DNA from: Planctomycetota bacterium
GTDB taxonomy: Bacteria; Planctomycetota; Phycisphaerae; Phycisphaerales; UBA1924
NCBI GenBank assembly: GCA_963204725.1
Contig: CAUJHH010000024.1
Location: forward strand, 62,001 to 126,000
DNA: 64,000 bases
Direction: 5' to 3'
Shown: one piece after another, positions 48,272-57,499 of the stretch
Layout of the letters: each line of letters begins with the position of its first letter
Numbering within the stretch: position 1 is the first letter of the stretch
Position numbers and translations under genes: made by a program
Notes under the pieces: model-generated
Database searches by the model: none
Seen by the model: only the letters and a program-made list of their open reading frames with translations
What the model was told of the DNA's origin: nothing

Positions 48272-50017
48272 TCACCCCCTCGCGATCGTCCTCCACGTCG
48301 GATGGTCATCGTCGTTCAGGAGACGCACCATGCGCTCCATGTAGGTCTCGCCGGGCCCTCCGTCGGCGGGTTCCAGAAACGCGTCTGGATCGCTGACCCA
48401 GCACACAGGCTGCCGCAGCACCTCGACCACAAGCGCTAATGCATCCGGCCCGTCGTCGTGAGCCGCGAATGGGAACTGGATCAGCTGCTCAATCAGCTTC
48501 CGATGCTTGCGGCTGAATCGCAGCGTGCCGCTCACCACGTGCGGGTGCAGACTCTGGATCCGCCCCACCTTGTCCGAGGTGTGCGTCACCCCCCGAATCG
48601 GCAGGTAAAGCCCTGCCGCGTTGCTGCGCCGCGTCAGCTCATCGGCCAGAAAGTGCTGGAACTGATTCGTCTCGATACCGACATGCGTGAGCTTCCGACG
48701 CTTCCCGAGCGCGAGCAGGTACTCGATCGTGGCATTCGGCGTCCGCTTCGAGATGTCCGATTCGAGCACATACAGAACGCCCGTCGGCGTGTCCCGCACC
48801 ACCACGATGATCGCCGTGTCGTCGTTGTGCCGCCCGAGGCGACCCAGACTCGGATCGCACGCGGCGTAGTACTCCAGCGGCCCCTTCAGCGACGTCAGCA
48901 ACTCCGCCTCACCAACGTGGCGGTCGTCCCAGAAGACAATGTCGCGCTCCTTGAACATGGCACGATCGGGATCGATGGGGTGGTTCTGCTTCTCGGCGTC
49001 GAAACTCGCCTGCCCCTCGGTCAGCCGCATGACCATCAGCCGCACATAGCTCTCGAGTTCAGGCCAGAGGACCTTCGTGCCCGCGAGCATCGCCTCTCGG
49101 TTCGCCTGGAAGAACTCCCCCGCGGCGGCCGGTCCCGTCGGCCCGTCCTCGGCGAGCCCCGTGTAGATCGACCCCCACTCGTCCCACAGCGACTGGTTGT
49201 CCGCCATCTGCTCGATCGCGCGATAGATGCGGCTCAGCCAACCCGGGCTGCGGACCGTGTCCGTCAGCGTCGCGAGAAGCGAGTCGTGGTGCAGGATCGT
49301 CCCGACCACCAGCACATTCGTCGTCGAGTCCCCCGCCTTCAGCAGCGTGGCGTTGAACCACGCCGCAAGCTGCTCCCTCTGCTCGGGACTGCGGACCAGC
49401 ACCTCGTTCTCGATGTCGTCGGCGACGATCAGTCCGGGCCGGGCCTGATTGTGGCGGCGGCCGCGGATCTTCGTGCCCGAACCCAGGGCCGAAACCTTGA
49501 CGCCGTTGCCGGTGACGATCTCGTTCCGCCGCCAGACCTGCGGCCGGCGCGACGCGGGCGGCACCATGCACGCCTCCGGGAAATCCTCCCGGAGGAGCGG
49601 GTTGTTCTCAAGCTGCTCGCGGATCGACGCGAGATGGCCTACGGCCTGATCCTGCGAGTCGCAGACGAGCAGGATGTAGTCCTCCAGCTTGTACACGATG
49701 CACCAGAGGATGGTCGCGAGCGTGACCATCGTGCTCTTGGCGTGGCCGCGTGGCGCGGCGATGGCCACACGCCCCCCGCGTCTCTCCGACGCCTGCACAA
49801 TCAGTTCTCCCATCTCCATGTGCATGCGAGAGAACGGGTGCTGGGCGTAGCTCGGCAGGTAGATGCGCAGGAACTCGATGGGCGAGAGACGGGCCCGCTC
49901 GCGGCGGATCTGAGAGAGCCGCACGGCGGTTGTGGCAGGGATCGAACGCGTGCCGCCCGAGGACAGAGAACGGGGCGGCGGTTCCTTCGCGGGCTGCTTT
50001 GGTTTGCCGGACTTCAT
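48272..50017 (-). CDS. terL: Phage terminase large subunit
   Basis: A 581-residue DNA-packaging motor. The ATPase domain has Walker A IAAPRGHAKSTMVTLA (about residue 87) and Walker B LIVADDIENEVLV. The RNase H-like nuclease domain has YYAACDPSLGRLGRHNDD and HDDGPDALALVVEV. It resembles the terminase family often seen in prophages of Planctomycetota. It overlaps the small-terminase-like gene by 4 bp (ATGA). All motifs are intact, but no portal, protease or capsid gene is present in the window, so it is part of a remnant or of a minimal mobile cassette. Confidence 0.92.
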   Translation of the reverse strand: MKSGKPKQPAKEPPPRSLSSGGTRSIPATTAVRLSQIRRERARLSPIEFLRIYLPSYAQHPFSRMHMEMGELIVQASERRGGRVAIAAPRGHAKSTMVTLATILWCIVYKLEDYILLVCDSQDQAVGHLASIREQLENNPLLREDFPEACMVPPASRRPQVWRRNEIVTGNGVKVSALGSGTKIRGRRHNQARPGLIVADDIENEVLVRSPEQREQLAAWFNATLLKAGDSTTNVLVVGTILHHDSLLATLTDTVRSPGWLSRIYRAIEQMADNQSLWDEWGSIYTGLAEDGPTGPAAAGEFFQANREAMLAGTKVLWPELESYVRLMVMRLTEGQASFDAEKQNHPIDPDRAMFKERDIVFWDDRHVGEAELLTSLKGPLEYYAACDPSLGRLGRHNDDTAIIVVVRDTPTGVLYVLESDISKRTPNATIEYLLALGKRRKLTHVGIETNQFQHFLADELTRRSNAAGLYLPIRGVTHTSDKVGRIQSLHPHVVSGTLRFSRKHRKLIEQLIQFPFAAHDDGPDALALVVEVLRQPVCWVSDPDAFLEPADGGPGETYMERMVRLLNDDDHPTWRTIARG

Positions 50018-50832
50018 GGACGATCCCCCTCTGCGGCGTCAACTTCGACGCCCCCACTGCTGTGTGTGTCTGGTTCAGACTCGCCATCGCGACCCCTTGA
50101 ACCCAGCCGCTGGGTCACGATGGAGCGCGTGAGCATGCCGCGAAGCTCGGAGAGCTCTGGCGACACGATCGGCGTGCCGTCCGCCGCCCGGAGTTCGGGG
50201 AGCGATTCCAGACGATCGATCTCGGCAAGGAGTGTCTCCGCCTGCGGCAGTTCGTCCCCGGTCGTGATGTGGGCATTGAGATTGGTCGGCGCTGTGGGCA
50301 GGTACCCCAAGCCCTGCAGCGTGACCACGAGTTCGCGCTGGATCTGCCACGAGACCTTCTCCGCCTCAATCTTCTCCGCGGGCTTGATCCCGGCTTCGCG
50401 CCCGATGCGACGGAGGCGGCCGGTCACCTGTTCGGCAACCCGCACCATGTGCCCCACCACCTGGCCGACCAGCTCGGGGCTCGGCAAGAGGGCGTTCATC
50501 TCGCGGACCGCGATCCGATCTCGGATGACCGTGCGCTCCGAGACCTTCAGGACCTCGGCGATCTCGGGGCCGGTGTACCCCTCGGCGGTCAAGTGCTCGA
50601 CCACTCGCAGGCGATCGTCTCGGTGGAGCATGACGCCCGACATCCGTCCTTCGCGCACGTCCCGGATCAGGGACAGGACCGTCCGCTCGGAAGCGCTGAT
50701 GGCCTCGGGATCCGGGAGACTGGTTTCGTCGGCGTCGGGCGCGACCGACGCCTGATCGCCACTCTTGCCCCTCTTCTTCCACGCGGCCGATTTCGCGCGG
50801 TCGGGGTCGGGTTGCGGGGTTCGCTTCGCCAT
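50014..50832 (-). CDS. Probable terminase small subunit-like helix-turn-helix protein
   Basis: A 272-residue protein with a charged N-terminus (DPDRAKSAAWKKRGKSGDQ). A helix-turn-helix spans about residues 75-105 (EHLTAEGYTGPEIAEVLKVS, then ERTVIRDR), followed by a helical region and a disordered acidic tail. It lies directly upstream of terL with a 4-bp overlap and downstream of the methyltransferase with a 1-bp overlap (TAATG). Small terminases recognise phage DNA ends and usually sit at this position, so the assignment rests mainly on context plus the DNA-binding motif. Confidence 0.65.
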   Translation of the reverse strand: MAKRTPQPDPDRAKSAAWKKRGKSGDQASVAPDADETSLPDPEAISASERTVLSLIRDVREGRMSGVMLHRDDRLRVVEHLTAEGYTGPEIAEVLKVSERTVIRDRIAVREMNALLPSPELVGQVVGHMVRVAEQVTGRLRRIGREAGIKPAEKIEAEKVSWQIQRELVVTLQGLGYLPTAPTNLNAHITTGDELPQAETLLAEIDRLESLPELRAADGTPIVSPELSELRGMLTRSIVTQRLGSRGRDGESEPDTHSSGGVEVDAAEGDRP

Positions 50833-52622
50833 TAGCGGCCCCTTTTCGTGGAGGGAGTGCGGGAGGCGGGTTTCGCACTACGGCCTGCGACGTGCTTGGT
50901 AGTCACGGCCTGCGGTGGCTTCGCGACCGCGGAGGACGTCGCCTTCGTCCGGGGCTTCGATGTCGGCTTGGATTGGGGCGTGGGCTGGGGCGTCGACGGG
51001 GACGTCGAGCGCGGCGTCGATCGGGGCTTCGATGAGGACTTCGATCCGCGCTTCGACTCGGGGGTGGTACTGGGTGTGGGCTTGGCCTCGACGACTTGGG
51101 CGGCACCGCGGGCACTCTGCTTCGTCGATGCCGCGGAAGAGACCCGGTCGGTCAGGCGGTACTTCTTGGCGATCGCGGGATCGACCGCGCCCTCGCCCGC
51201 GAAGGCGATGTAGCGGCGGATGATGAGGTCGCAATACGTCGGCGAGATCTCGATGCCGAAGCAGCGGCGTCCGAGCTTCTCGGCCGCGATGAACTGGCTG
51301 CCGGATCCTGCGAACGGTTCGTAGCAGATCTCGCCGGGACGCGTGTGCTGGTCCATAGGGATGGTGAAGACGTCGAGCGGCTTGGGAGTCGGGTGATCGG
51401 GCCGTTCGTCACCGTTGGGGATCGTCGGGATCTGCCAGACGGTCGAGAGGTAGGTGTTCGAGCGGCGTGGCGGCTTCTTGCCGACGCGCCAACCAAACAG
51501 ACACGGCTCGTGCTGCCACGCGTACCAGGTGCGGGTCAGCACGCCGCGATTCTTGGCCCAAATGATCTGCGCGTGCACGAACGCGCCGTGCTTCACCCAC
51601 ATCGACTCCAGCATCGCCTGGCGACGCGACGCGTGCCAGCAGTACCACGCGGCGTTGGGCGCAATCGCCTCGGCTACGGCGGCCCCAATGAAGCCGTCAT
51701 ACAGCGCGGTGTCTTCGACCGCGTCGTCCCACGTCACGCCGTATGTGTCAGACCAATCTTTGTTGGCCTTGCCTTTCCCGGGATGGTTCGTGCCGTCGTA
51801 AGAAACCAAATATGGCGGATCGGTTGCGAACAGGACGGCGCGCTCGCCGTTCATCAGGCGGCGCACCTGCGCGTGGTCCGTCGAATCGCCGCAGAGCAGG
51901 CGGTGCTGCAGCCGCGGATCGCGCCCGAGTGTGATGAGATCGCCGGGCTTCGTGATGGCAGGGCCCCTGCCCGCCAGCCGCAACGCTTCTTCGATGTCGA
52001 ACGACTCGTCGCGCGAGGGGTCGAGGTCAAGCCGCGAGGTTGCGATCAGACCGTCGATCTCGCCCATGTCGAAGCCGGTCAGCAGGACGTCGAGATCGGG
52101 CGTCGCCGTCAGTTCGTCGAGCAGGGCACCGAGCTTGCGCTCGTCCCAGTCGCCCGCGATTTTGTTCAGCGCGATGTTGAGGGCCTTCTCACGCTCGAGC
52201 GGCAGGTCGACAACGCTGACGTCGACTTCTTTGACGCCGCGTGCGAGGAGGATCTTGAAACGCTGGTGGCCGCCGACAAGGTTGCCGGTGCGGCGGTTCC
52301 AGACCAGCGGCTCAACCAGCCCGAACTCGTCGACCGAGCGGGCCAGCTTCTCATAGTCGGGGTCGCCCGGCTTGAGGTCGATACGCGGGTTGTATGGAGC
52401 GGGATTGATGCGGCGAGCGGCGATGCGCTCGAGCCGGAGCGAGGCGGGTGGGCGGTTGTTCGACGTGCCGCCGGATGGGGAGGGCACCGCGTCCGCGACG
52501 GGCTTGTCGGTACGCGTGCGTGGGACATTCTGGTTCTGAGACGGGGTCTTGGGAGGGAGAGAGTCTGGCTCAGTCGTACGGCCGCGGCGCGGCGTGGAAC
52601 GAGAACGGTTCGTCCGTGACAT
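50832..52622 (-). CDS. ParB-like nuclease domain fused to DNA methyltransferase
   Basis: A 596-residue fusion. Residues about 50-170 form a ParB/Srx-like domain (YEKLARSVDEFGLVEPLVWN, NLVGGHQRFKILLARG). Then comes an amino-methyltransferase with motif IV FATDPPYLVSYDG, the block DHPTPKPLDVFTIPM and the late SAM motif YEPFAGSGSQFIAAEKLGR: order IV before I, the beta class. The product would be N6-methyladenine or N4-methylcytosine. Such fusions are typical of phages. The last 80 residues are a Ser/Thr/Pro/Lys-rich tail encoded by degenerate short repeats. Start ATG 52622 has AAGGAG 7 nt upstream. It heads a coupled cassette with the terminase genes. Confidence 0.9.
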   Translation of the reverse strand: MSRTNRSRSTPRRGRTTEPDSLPPKTPSQNQNVPRTRTDKPVADAVPSPSGGTSNNRPPASLRLERIAARRINPAPYNPRIDLKPGDPDYEKLARSVDEFGLVEPLVWNRRTGNLVGGHQRFKILLARGVKEVDVSVVDLPLEREKALNIALNKIAGDWDERKLGALLDELTATPDLDVLLTGFDMGEIDGLIATSRLDLDPSRDESFDIEEALRLAGRGPAITKPGDLITLGRDPRLQHRLLCGDSTDHAQVRRLMNGERAVLFATDPPYLVSYDGTNHPGKGKANKDWSDTYGVTWDDAVEDTALYDGFIGAAVAEAIAPNAAWYCWHASRRQAMLESMWVKHGAFVHAQIIWAKNRGVLTRTWYAWQHEPCLFGWRVGKKPPRRSNTYLSTVWQIPTIPNGDERPDHPTPKPLDVFTIPMDQHTRPGEICYEPFAGSGSQFIAAEKLGRRCFGIEISPTYCDLIIRRYIAFAGEGAVDPAIAKKYRLTDRVSSAASTKQSARGAAQVVEAKPTPSTTPESKRGSKSSSKPRSTPRSTSPSTPQPTPQSKPTSKPRTKATSSAVAKPPQAVTTKHVAGRSAKPASRTPSTKRGR

Positions 52623-53084
52623 ATGGAGGCTCCTTGATTCGTTGTCGGAAACGATGAGATTGACGGGACGCTCGACGTAGATGAGCATGTGCATTCATGA
52701 CGGACCTCCATTTTGTTCCGACCTCGCGACGGGCGGGGCCTCTCTCGTTGACGCGCGAGTGTATCGGGCTCGTTGCTGCCGTCCACCCCATAACTGGCCC
52801 ACATAAACCGTGCATTGCGTCACAGACAACGTTGCTCGGTGCCAGCTCTGGTAGGCTCATTTTCAGATCAGAACTCGCGCCGAATAATCGCGCGGTGCCG
52901 TGTGTCGGTGCATGAAGCTGCGTGGCTATGCACGGAGCACAACGGGTTGCGCGGTAGCCGGGATCTTCCGCGCTGCTGGGGTTGCGCGTTGATCTACGGC
53001 GATTCGGGTTAACGGCTGTGGACCCGCATTTGGGCCGTTCTGGGGGAAGTTATGGGGCAATGCTCCGAGTTCACAGCCTTCCAA
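52623..53084. other. Spacer between brxL and the phage-type cassette
   Basis: This 462-bp region separates the end of the BREX operon from the methyltransferase start and probably holds the promoter of the cassette. No convincing gene, terminator hairpin or attachment-like direct repeat is seen. Confidence 0.5.
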
Positions 53085-55139
53085 CTACTCGGCTAGGGCC
53101 TTCATGAACGCATCCTTTGCGTCGCTGTAGAACTCGATGCTGATCTTCGTCCACAGGTCGTCGGGCAGGTCGTTCAGCTGCCGGCGGGCCGAGATCGGCA
53201 CAAGCAGCGTGATCGCCTGCTTGTCGATCGCCAGTTCCGCGATAGCGACTGCGTTTGCCAGAAGCTCACAAGAGCCTCCGAGGTTCATCGAACCAACGAT
53301 GATGAGCGCGCCCTTGGTGCTTCGCTCAAGCAAAGCCCCAGCCATGGCGATGACCACCGGCAGACTGAGACCGGCGCCGCTGCGGTCGTTGTCCATCGGG
53401 CGCATTTGAACCGAGAACTCGTGGGCGCGCGGATCCCGATCACCCACGAGGTGCTTGGATTGGGCATAAAGGTTCTGCTCGCCAATCCGAACGCTCTCCT
53501 TGAAACCGGGCGGGGAGGGAGTGTTCAGGATCTTCACACCGCCTCCCGGAGCGGTTGTTACCTCGATCCTGTACAGCCCGGGGCTCGTCTCTGGCGTACC
53601 CGTCCCGATCGCCCAGACCTGCCCAGGCGGCAAGGGGTCGGGCTCGATCGCCTCTTCGCTTCGCAGTTCTGGCGTTGCGACGAACTTCTCCACGCCTTCG
53701 ACGCCCATCGTGTAACTGAAGTGCGTGTTGCGGAACTCGGAGGGGAAGCACCGCTTCTGTTGCTCCTTGACGCGACGTCGAGCTTCGAGCGCCATGCGCA
53801 CGATCATCTCAAGGTCGGCATCAGGCACTGGCATCTCCGGATCGGGGAACAGGAGTTTGGTCAGCCCGCTCACTGTCTTGTGAACTGCCTCGATATCGCG
53901 GCCACGGAATGCGCCGCCCAAGAACACGCGGTTTTCCATGACGGCGACGCGGCTCTTGGTGCGGAGCTTCGTCCAGCACTCGCTCAGGAAGTCGCTCACG
54001 AGCCCGAAGTGATCGGTGAAGTGATCGCGCGCGCTCAACGACGGGAAATCCCAGCCAGGCACATACGAGTGAATCCGGTCGTGGAACGCTGTGTCGTCGC
54101 GCATCTCGGGTGGGAGCGGCGTAAGCAAGTGTCCGATCCGTTGCTGATGGCCAACATCGACATCGAGGTTGCCGACCATCACGATGCTGCCCTCGGCGCG
54201 AATGCTCTCCTTGCCGCGGCTGAACTCGCCGCTGGCCATGTACCCCTTCATGATGTTGACGCCGTCCTTCTGGTCAAACGCGATGCCCGACACCTCGTCG
54301 AAGCAGACAACGTCGTACTGGCACACAAGCCCGCGCTGGCCCGAGGCGTTGTTGACGAACATCTTGGCGACGGTCGCCTTGCCGCCGGAAATCAGGTGCG
54401 AATAGGGCGAAATCTGCTGGAACAAATGGCTCTTGCCCGTGCCGCGTGGGCCAAGCTCGACCATGTTGTAGTTGCGCTCGACAAACGGCACCATCCGCAG
54501 GAGCACCACCAACTTGGCGCGATCGGAGAGCGCACTCGGCTCCAGCCCGATCGACCGGATCAGCACGTCACGCCATTCCAAGGTCGTGAACGCGCGACGT
54601 CCCTTGGCCAGCACATCCAACACCTCGGACTTCGACATTTGAATTGGACGCACCGCATCGATCGAGAACGGTCGACCGTTCTGCTGTTGGGCGATAACCG
54701 CGTCGTAGCCGAGGGTGATCTCGGCGTAGAACCCGTCGGTGAGCATGCGTTCGTGCTCTTTCACCAGCGAGTCATCGATGCGAACTTCCTTGAGCGCAAG
54801 GCTCGGAAGTTCGGCCACATAGCAGTCGTTGCGGGCATCCAGGCGGGCCTTGATGATGTCGATGAGCTTCGTCGAGCCTTTGTCCCTCGCCTGATGCTTG
54901 AAGATCTCTTCCTGCCCCGTGCGGACCGTGCGGTCGTGCAGCTGGCGCTCCACGATCTGCAACCCTTCCTGGATTTCGTGATCATCCACGGTTGCGCAGT
55001 ACCGACCGAGCAAGAACTCGACGACGTATGTCGGCACCGGGTACTGCCGAGAGTACTTGCGGACAAGGTCCTTCCGCACGAGATAGCCATCGAAAACCGA
55101 GGCTGCGAGTTTGTCCAGTTGATCGAGTTCAAGTGCCAT
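53085..55139 (-). CDS. brxL: BREX system Lon-like AAA+ protein BrxL
   Basis: A 684-residue BREX effector. The AAA+ core has Walker A LGPRGTGKSHLFQQI (about residue 230) and Walker B DVVCFDEVSGIAFDQKDGVN (about 276). The C-terminal 110 residues match the Lon protease fold (MDNDRSGAGLSLPVVIAMAG, LLVPISARRQLNDLPDDLW). In the Lon catalytic block the usual PSAG reads SGAG, and the Lys partner is not evident, so proteolysis is doubtful. BrxL proteins assemble rings on DNA and are needed for phage restriction in type 1 BREX. ATG 55139 has GAGGA 8 nt upstream and follows pglZ by 11 bp; an in-frame GTG at 55154 overlaps pglZ. It is the last gene of the operon. Confidence 0.94.
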   Translation of the reverse strand: MALELDQLDKLAASVFDGYLVRKDLVRKYSRQYPVPTYVVEFLLGRYCATVDDHEIQEGLQIVERQLHDRTVRTGQEEIFKHQARDKGSTKLIDIIKARLDARNDCYVAELPSLALKEVRIDDSLVKEHERMLTDGFYAEITLGYDAVIAQQQNGRPFSIDAVRPIQMSKSEVLDVLAKGRRAFTTLEWRDVLIRSIGLEPSALSDRAKLVVLLRMVPFVERNYNMVELGPRGTGKSHLFQQISPYSHLISGGKATVAKMFVNNASGQRGLVCQYDVVCFDEVSGIAFDQKDGVNIMKGYMASGEFSRGKESIRAEGSIVMVGNLDVDVGHQQRIGHLLTPLPPEMRDDTAFHDRIHSYVPGWDFPSLSARDHFTDHFGLVSDFLSECWTKLRTKSRVAVMENRVFLGGAFRGRDIEAVHKTVSGLTKLLFPDPEMPVPDADLEMIVRMALEARRRVKEQQKRCFPSEFRNTHFSYTMGVEGVEKFVATPELRSEEAIEPDPLPPGQVWAIGTGTPETSPGLYRIEVTTAPGGGVKILNTPSPPGFKESVRIGEQNLYAQSKHLVGDRDPRAHEFSVQMRPMDNDRSGAGLSLPVVIAMAGALLERSTKGALIIVGSMNLGGSCELLANAVAIAELAIDKQAITLLVPISARRQLNDLPDDLWTKISIEFYSDAKDAFMKALAE

Positions 55140-55150
55140 AGGTTCAGTCC

Positions 55151-57499
55151 TCACTCATCGCCGCCGACGGTGGTTGGTTGCTTGGCGATCGGCCGGCCGG
55201 GCGCGTCGAGCACGACGACGATGGCGGCCGACCCGTTCAGGTCTTCGTTCGCAACGATCAGGCCGACCCGGCCATCGGGCCCGATCGGCTTGGGGGAAGT
55301 CGTGATGCTGGTGTCTGCCGAGTTCGGCTTCGTACGGATATCGGCCTGCAGGCCTGTCCCCGCCGGAGCGACAGTGATCCTGCAGCGCAGGCCAAGCCAT
55401 TGGACGTCAGTGATCGTCGGTGCCGGTGCTTGCGGGCCCTTCTCTGGATGTATCACGAGATCGGGGATCAAGCACTCCTGCAGGCTGACGCCACCATGGG
55501 CGTACTCATGACCGGCGGAGAAACAGGTCACTCCCGGCGCGACTGCAAAGTCCGCCTGTTCGTTCCAGTGCCAGTGCACCGTGGGCACCGCGACCTTGGA
55601 TTGCCCCTTGATGGTGGCACACCGAGCCCACTTGCACTCGGTCAGGTAGCTCGGCAGCTCATGACGCGGCAGACCGCCCGGCATCAGCAGCCATCCGTGG
55701 TCGGTCACCACCCGCACCGAGGTCCATCCCGAATCGAGCAACTCCACGATCCGCTCAACCAACCGGTCCAGCTCATCAGCGAGATGCCGAGCGAGTTGGG
55801 CCTCAAGATCGTGTCCCCGCCTGTCGATCTGCCCGAACTCAGTCCACCCGCGGGCGTCGGGCTCGCCGGCTCGCCCGGTGCCCCCTGCCTCGATGTACTG
55901 GTAGCCTTCCTCTTCGATCATCTTTCGGAGGCGGGGAGTCTCGAGCAACTGCCCGGCATCGTTGTTCGGCTTGAACGTGTCCGGAAGGCCTGCGCCCTTC
56001 ACGCGCCGGGCCGCCGGCGAAACCGCCGGCTTAGCCGTCGCTGTTACCGAGGGAAGTGCGGACCAGCGCCTGAGCTGGGTCACGCGGAGCCCGCGGGCCT
56101 CAAGCACCGTTCCGAGTCGTTGCCCCAGATCAAATCGCAAGCCATCCGCGAACAACAGGCAGCAGCCAACATCGCCTTCAACGACCGGCTGACCGCCGGG
56201 CCCCGGCAGAGGCTTCTTGGCGATCAGGTCCTGCAGCCGCCTGGCCGCATCGTCGGACCAGGGCAGGTAAATCGCGCGGATCGCCGCGGTCACCGCATGC
56301 AGGTCACCGTTCACCTTCACCGCGGCCAGCGCCCGAATGGCCGCGTCGTCGGCGATGAAACCGCCCTCCGCGTAGAGCCGGGCCATTTCGTCGGGCAGAT
56401 CGCCGCCGATTCGATTCGTGGTCGCGATCGCCAACCGTGCCAACTGCTCGAGCGCAACCGCCAACGAAGAACGGCCGAGCTTCGCCCACACCCAGGCCCG
56501 CCGCAGACCGTGCTCTTTCTCCAACTCGGCAATGCGGGCTCGGGCCGCCGTTTCAGCCAGCTTGCCCAGATCGATGAGCGCGGCACGGAGGTCACTCTCC
56601 GCTTCGTCATTCACATCGGGCCATGGCTCACGATCAAACGCAAGGGAGGATGGCTTGGACCGGCTCAACAGGTCGGGGAGCCCCGGATACAACGAGGGCG
56701 ACTCACAGAAGCGACGCCACAGCGTCTCCCATACCGGCGTGCTGTGCACGCCAAGCCGCTCTCCGGCAACCAATTCCCCATCGGATTCTGGGTCGAACTC
56801 GTATTCCTCACGGCAGCGGTTCCTGAACGCGTGCCACCGCCCCTCATCCTTCATCCGCCGCGCCGACGTCTCCGGATCGCTCATCCACATCAGCAGGTCA
56901 CGCGGCTGATCGCCGACCATCAGCTTGTCGAAGTCCTCCGCTTCCAACCTCTTGTCCATGAACTGGACCGTTGAGGTGGTGGCCAACGTCCGCAGCGAAG
57001 CTTCAAGCGACTGCCGGGTCCGCGCATCGCGGGCCACATCCAGCCCGAGCCCATCCTCCGACGTGAGCATCGCCTCAACTGTCCAATCGCGTCCGCTCCG
57101 TTGCGTCCACACCGTCCCGCGATACTGCAGCTCGACCAGCGGCTGCAGTTCGCGAGGGCATTCATCACCAGCCCGCAGTTGTTGACGGCTCACGCCAGGC
57201 AGATAGATGATGGGCGTCGGTCCCTTGGGCAGCACCACATCGGGAAGCGCTCCGGCGATCACGCACTTGATCCAGATCGCCGGCCCGGTCTTGTGCCCCA
57301 GGTCGTACGAGCCGAGTGTCAACAGATGCTGCACCTGTTCGCGCAGCAGTTGCACGACCGGGCCCCACTCGCCGCTCGGGTCCGACCAGAGAATCGCCGC
57401 CGGCGCTTCCTCGACGCCGGTCTGGTGCCGCCCCGCATCGCGGAGGCCGTTCAGCACGGCTTCCAGCAGGGTCGTTGCTTTGGTGCAGTTCTTGGTCAT
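55151..57499 (-). CDS. pglZ: BREX system alkaline-phosphatase-like protein PglZ
   Basis: A 782-residue core BREX protein. The C-terminal half is an alkaline-phosphatase-superfamily domain with metal-site motifs LLFADGLRFDLGQRLG (about residue 449), VRVVTDHGWLLMPGGLP (about 598) and FSAGHEYAHGGVSLQECL. The N-terminal part (VVQLLREQVQHLLTLGSYD) is helical. Length and motif set fit PglZ of type 1 BREX, possibly the variant named type B. PglZ is found in nearly all BREX systems; its substrate is not settled. The start overlaps the DUF932 gene stop by 4 bp (ATGA), so translation is coupled. Confidence 0.93.
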   Translation of the reverse strand: MTKNCTKATTLLEAVLNGLRDAGRHQTGVEEAPAAILWSDPSGEWGPVVQLLREQVQHLLTLGSYDLGHKTGPAIWIKCVIAGALPDVVLPKGPTPIIYLPGVSRQQLRAGDECPRELQPLVELQYRGTVWTQRSGRDWTVEAMLTSEDGLGLDVARDARTRQSLEASLRTLATTSTVQFMDKRLEAEDFDKLMVGDQPRDLLMWMSDPETSARRMKDEGRWHAFRNRCREEYEFDPESDGELVAGERLGVHSTPVWETLWRRFCESPSLYPGLPDLLSRSKPSSLAFDREPWPDVNDEAESDLRAALIDLGKLAETAARARIAELEKEHGLRRAWVWAKLGRSSLAVALEQLARLAIATTNRIGGDLPDEMARLYAEGGFIADDAAIRALAAVKVNGDLHAVTAAIRAIYLPWSDDAARRLQDLIAKKPLPGPGGQPVVEGDVGCCLLFADGLRFDLGQRLGTVLEARGLRVTQLRRWSALPSVTATAKPAVSPAARRVKGAGLPDTFKPNNDAGQLLETPRLRKMIEEEGYQYIEAGGTGRAGEPDARGWTEFGQIDRRGHDLEAQLARHLADELDRLVERIVELLDSGWTSVRVVTDHGWLLMPGGLPRHELPSYLTECKWARCATIKGQSKVAVPTVHWHWNEQADFAVAPGVTCFSAGHEYAHGGVSLQECLIPDLVIHPEKGPQAPAPTITDVQWLGLRCRITVAPAGTGLQADIRTKPNSADTSITTSPKPIGPDGRVGLIVANEDLNGSAAIVVVLDAPGRPIAKQPTTVGGDE

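Noticed and set aside
53406..55511. Very long open frames antisense to brxL, pglZ and ahcY (for example 22091-23650 and 55178-56974)
   Set aside because: They are products of high GC and codon bias; their translations are rich in Arg, His and Pro with no domains, while the opposite strands encode clear proteins.
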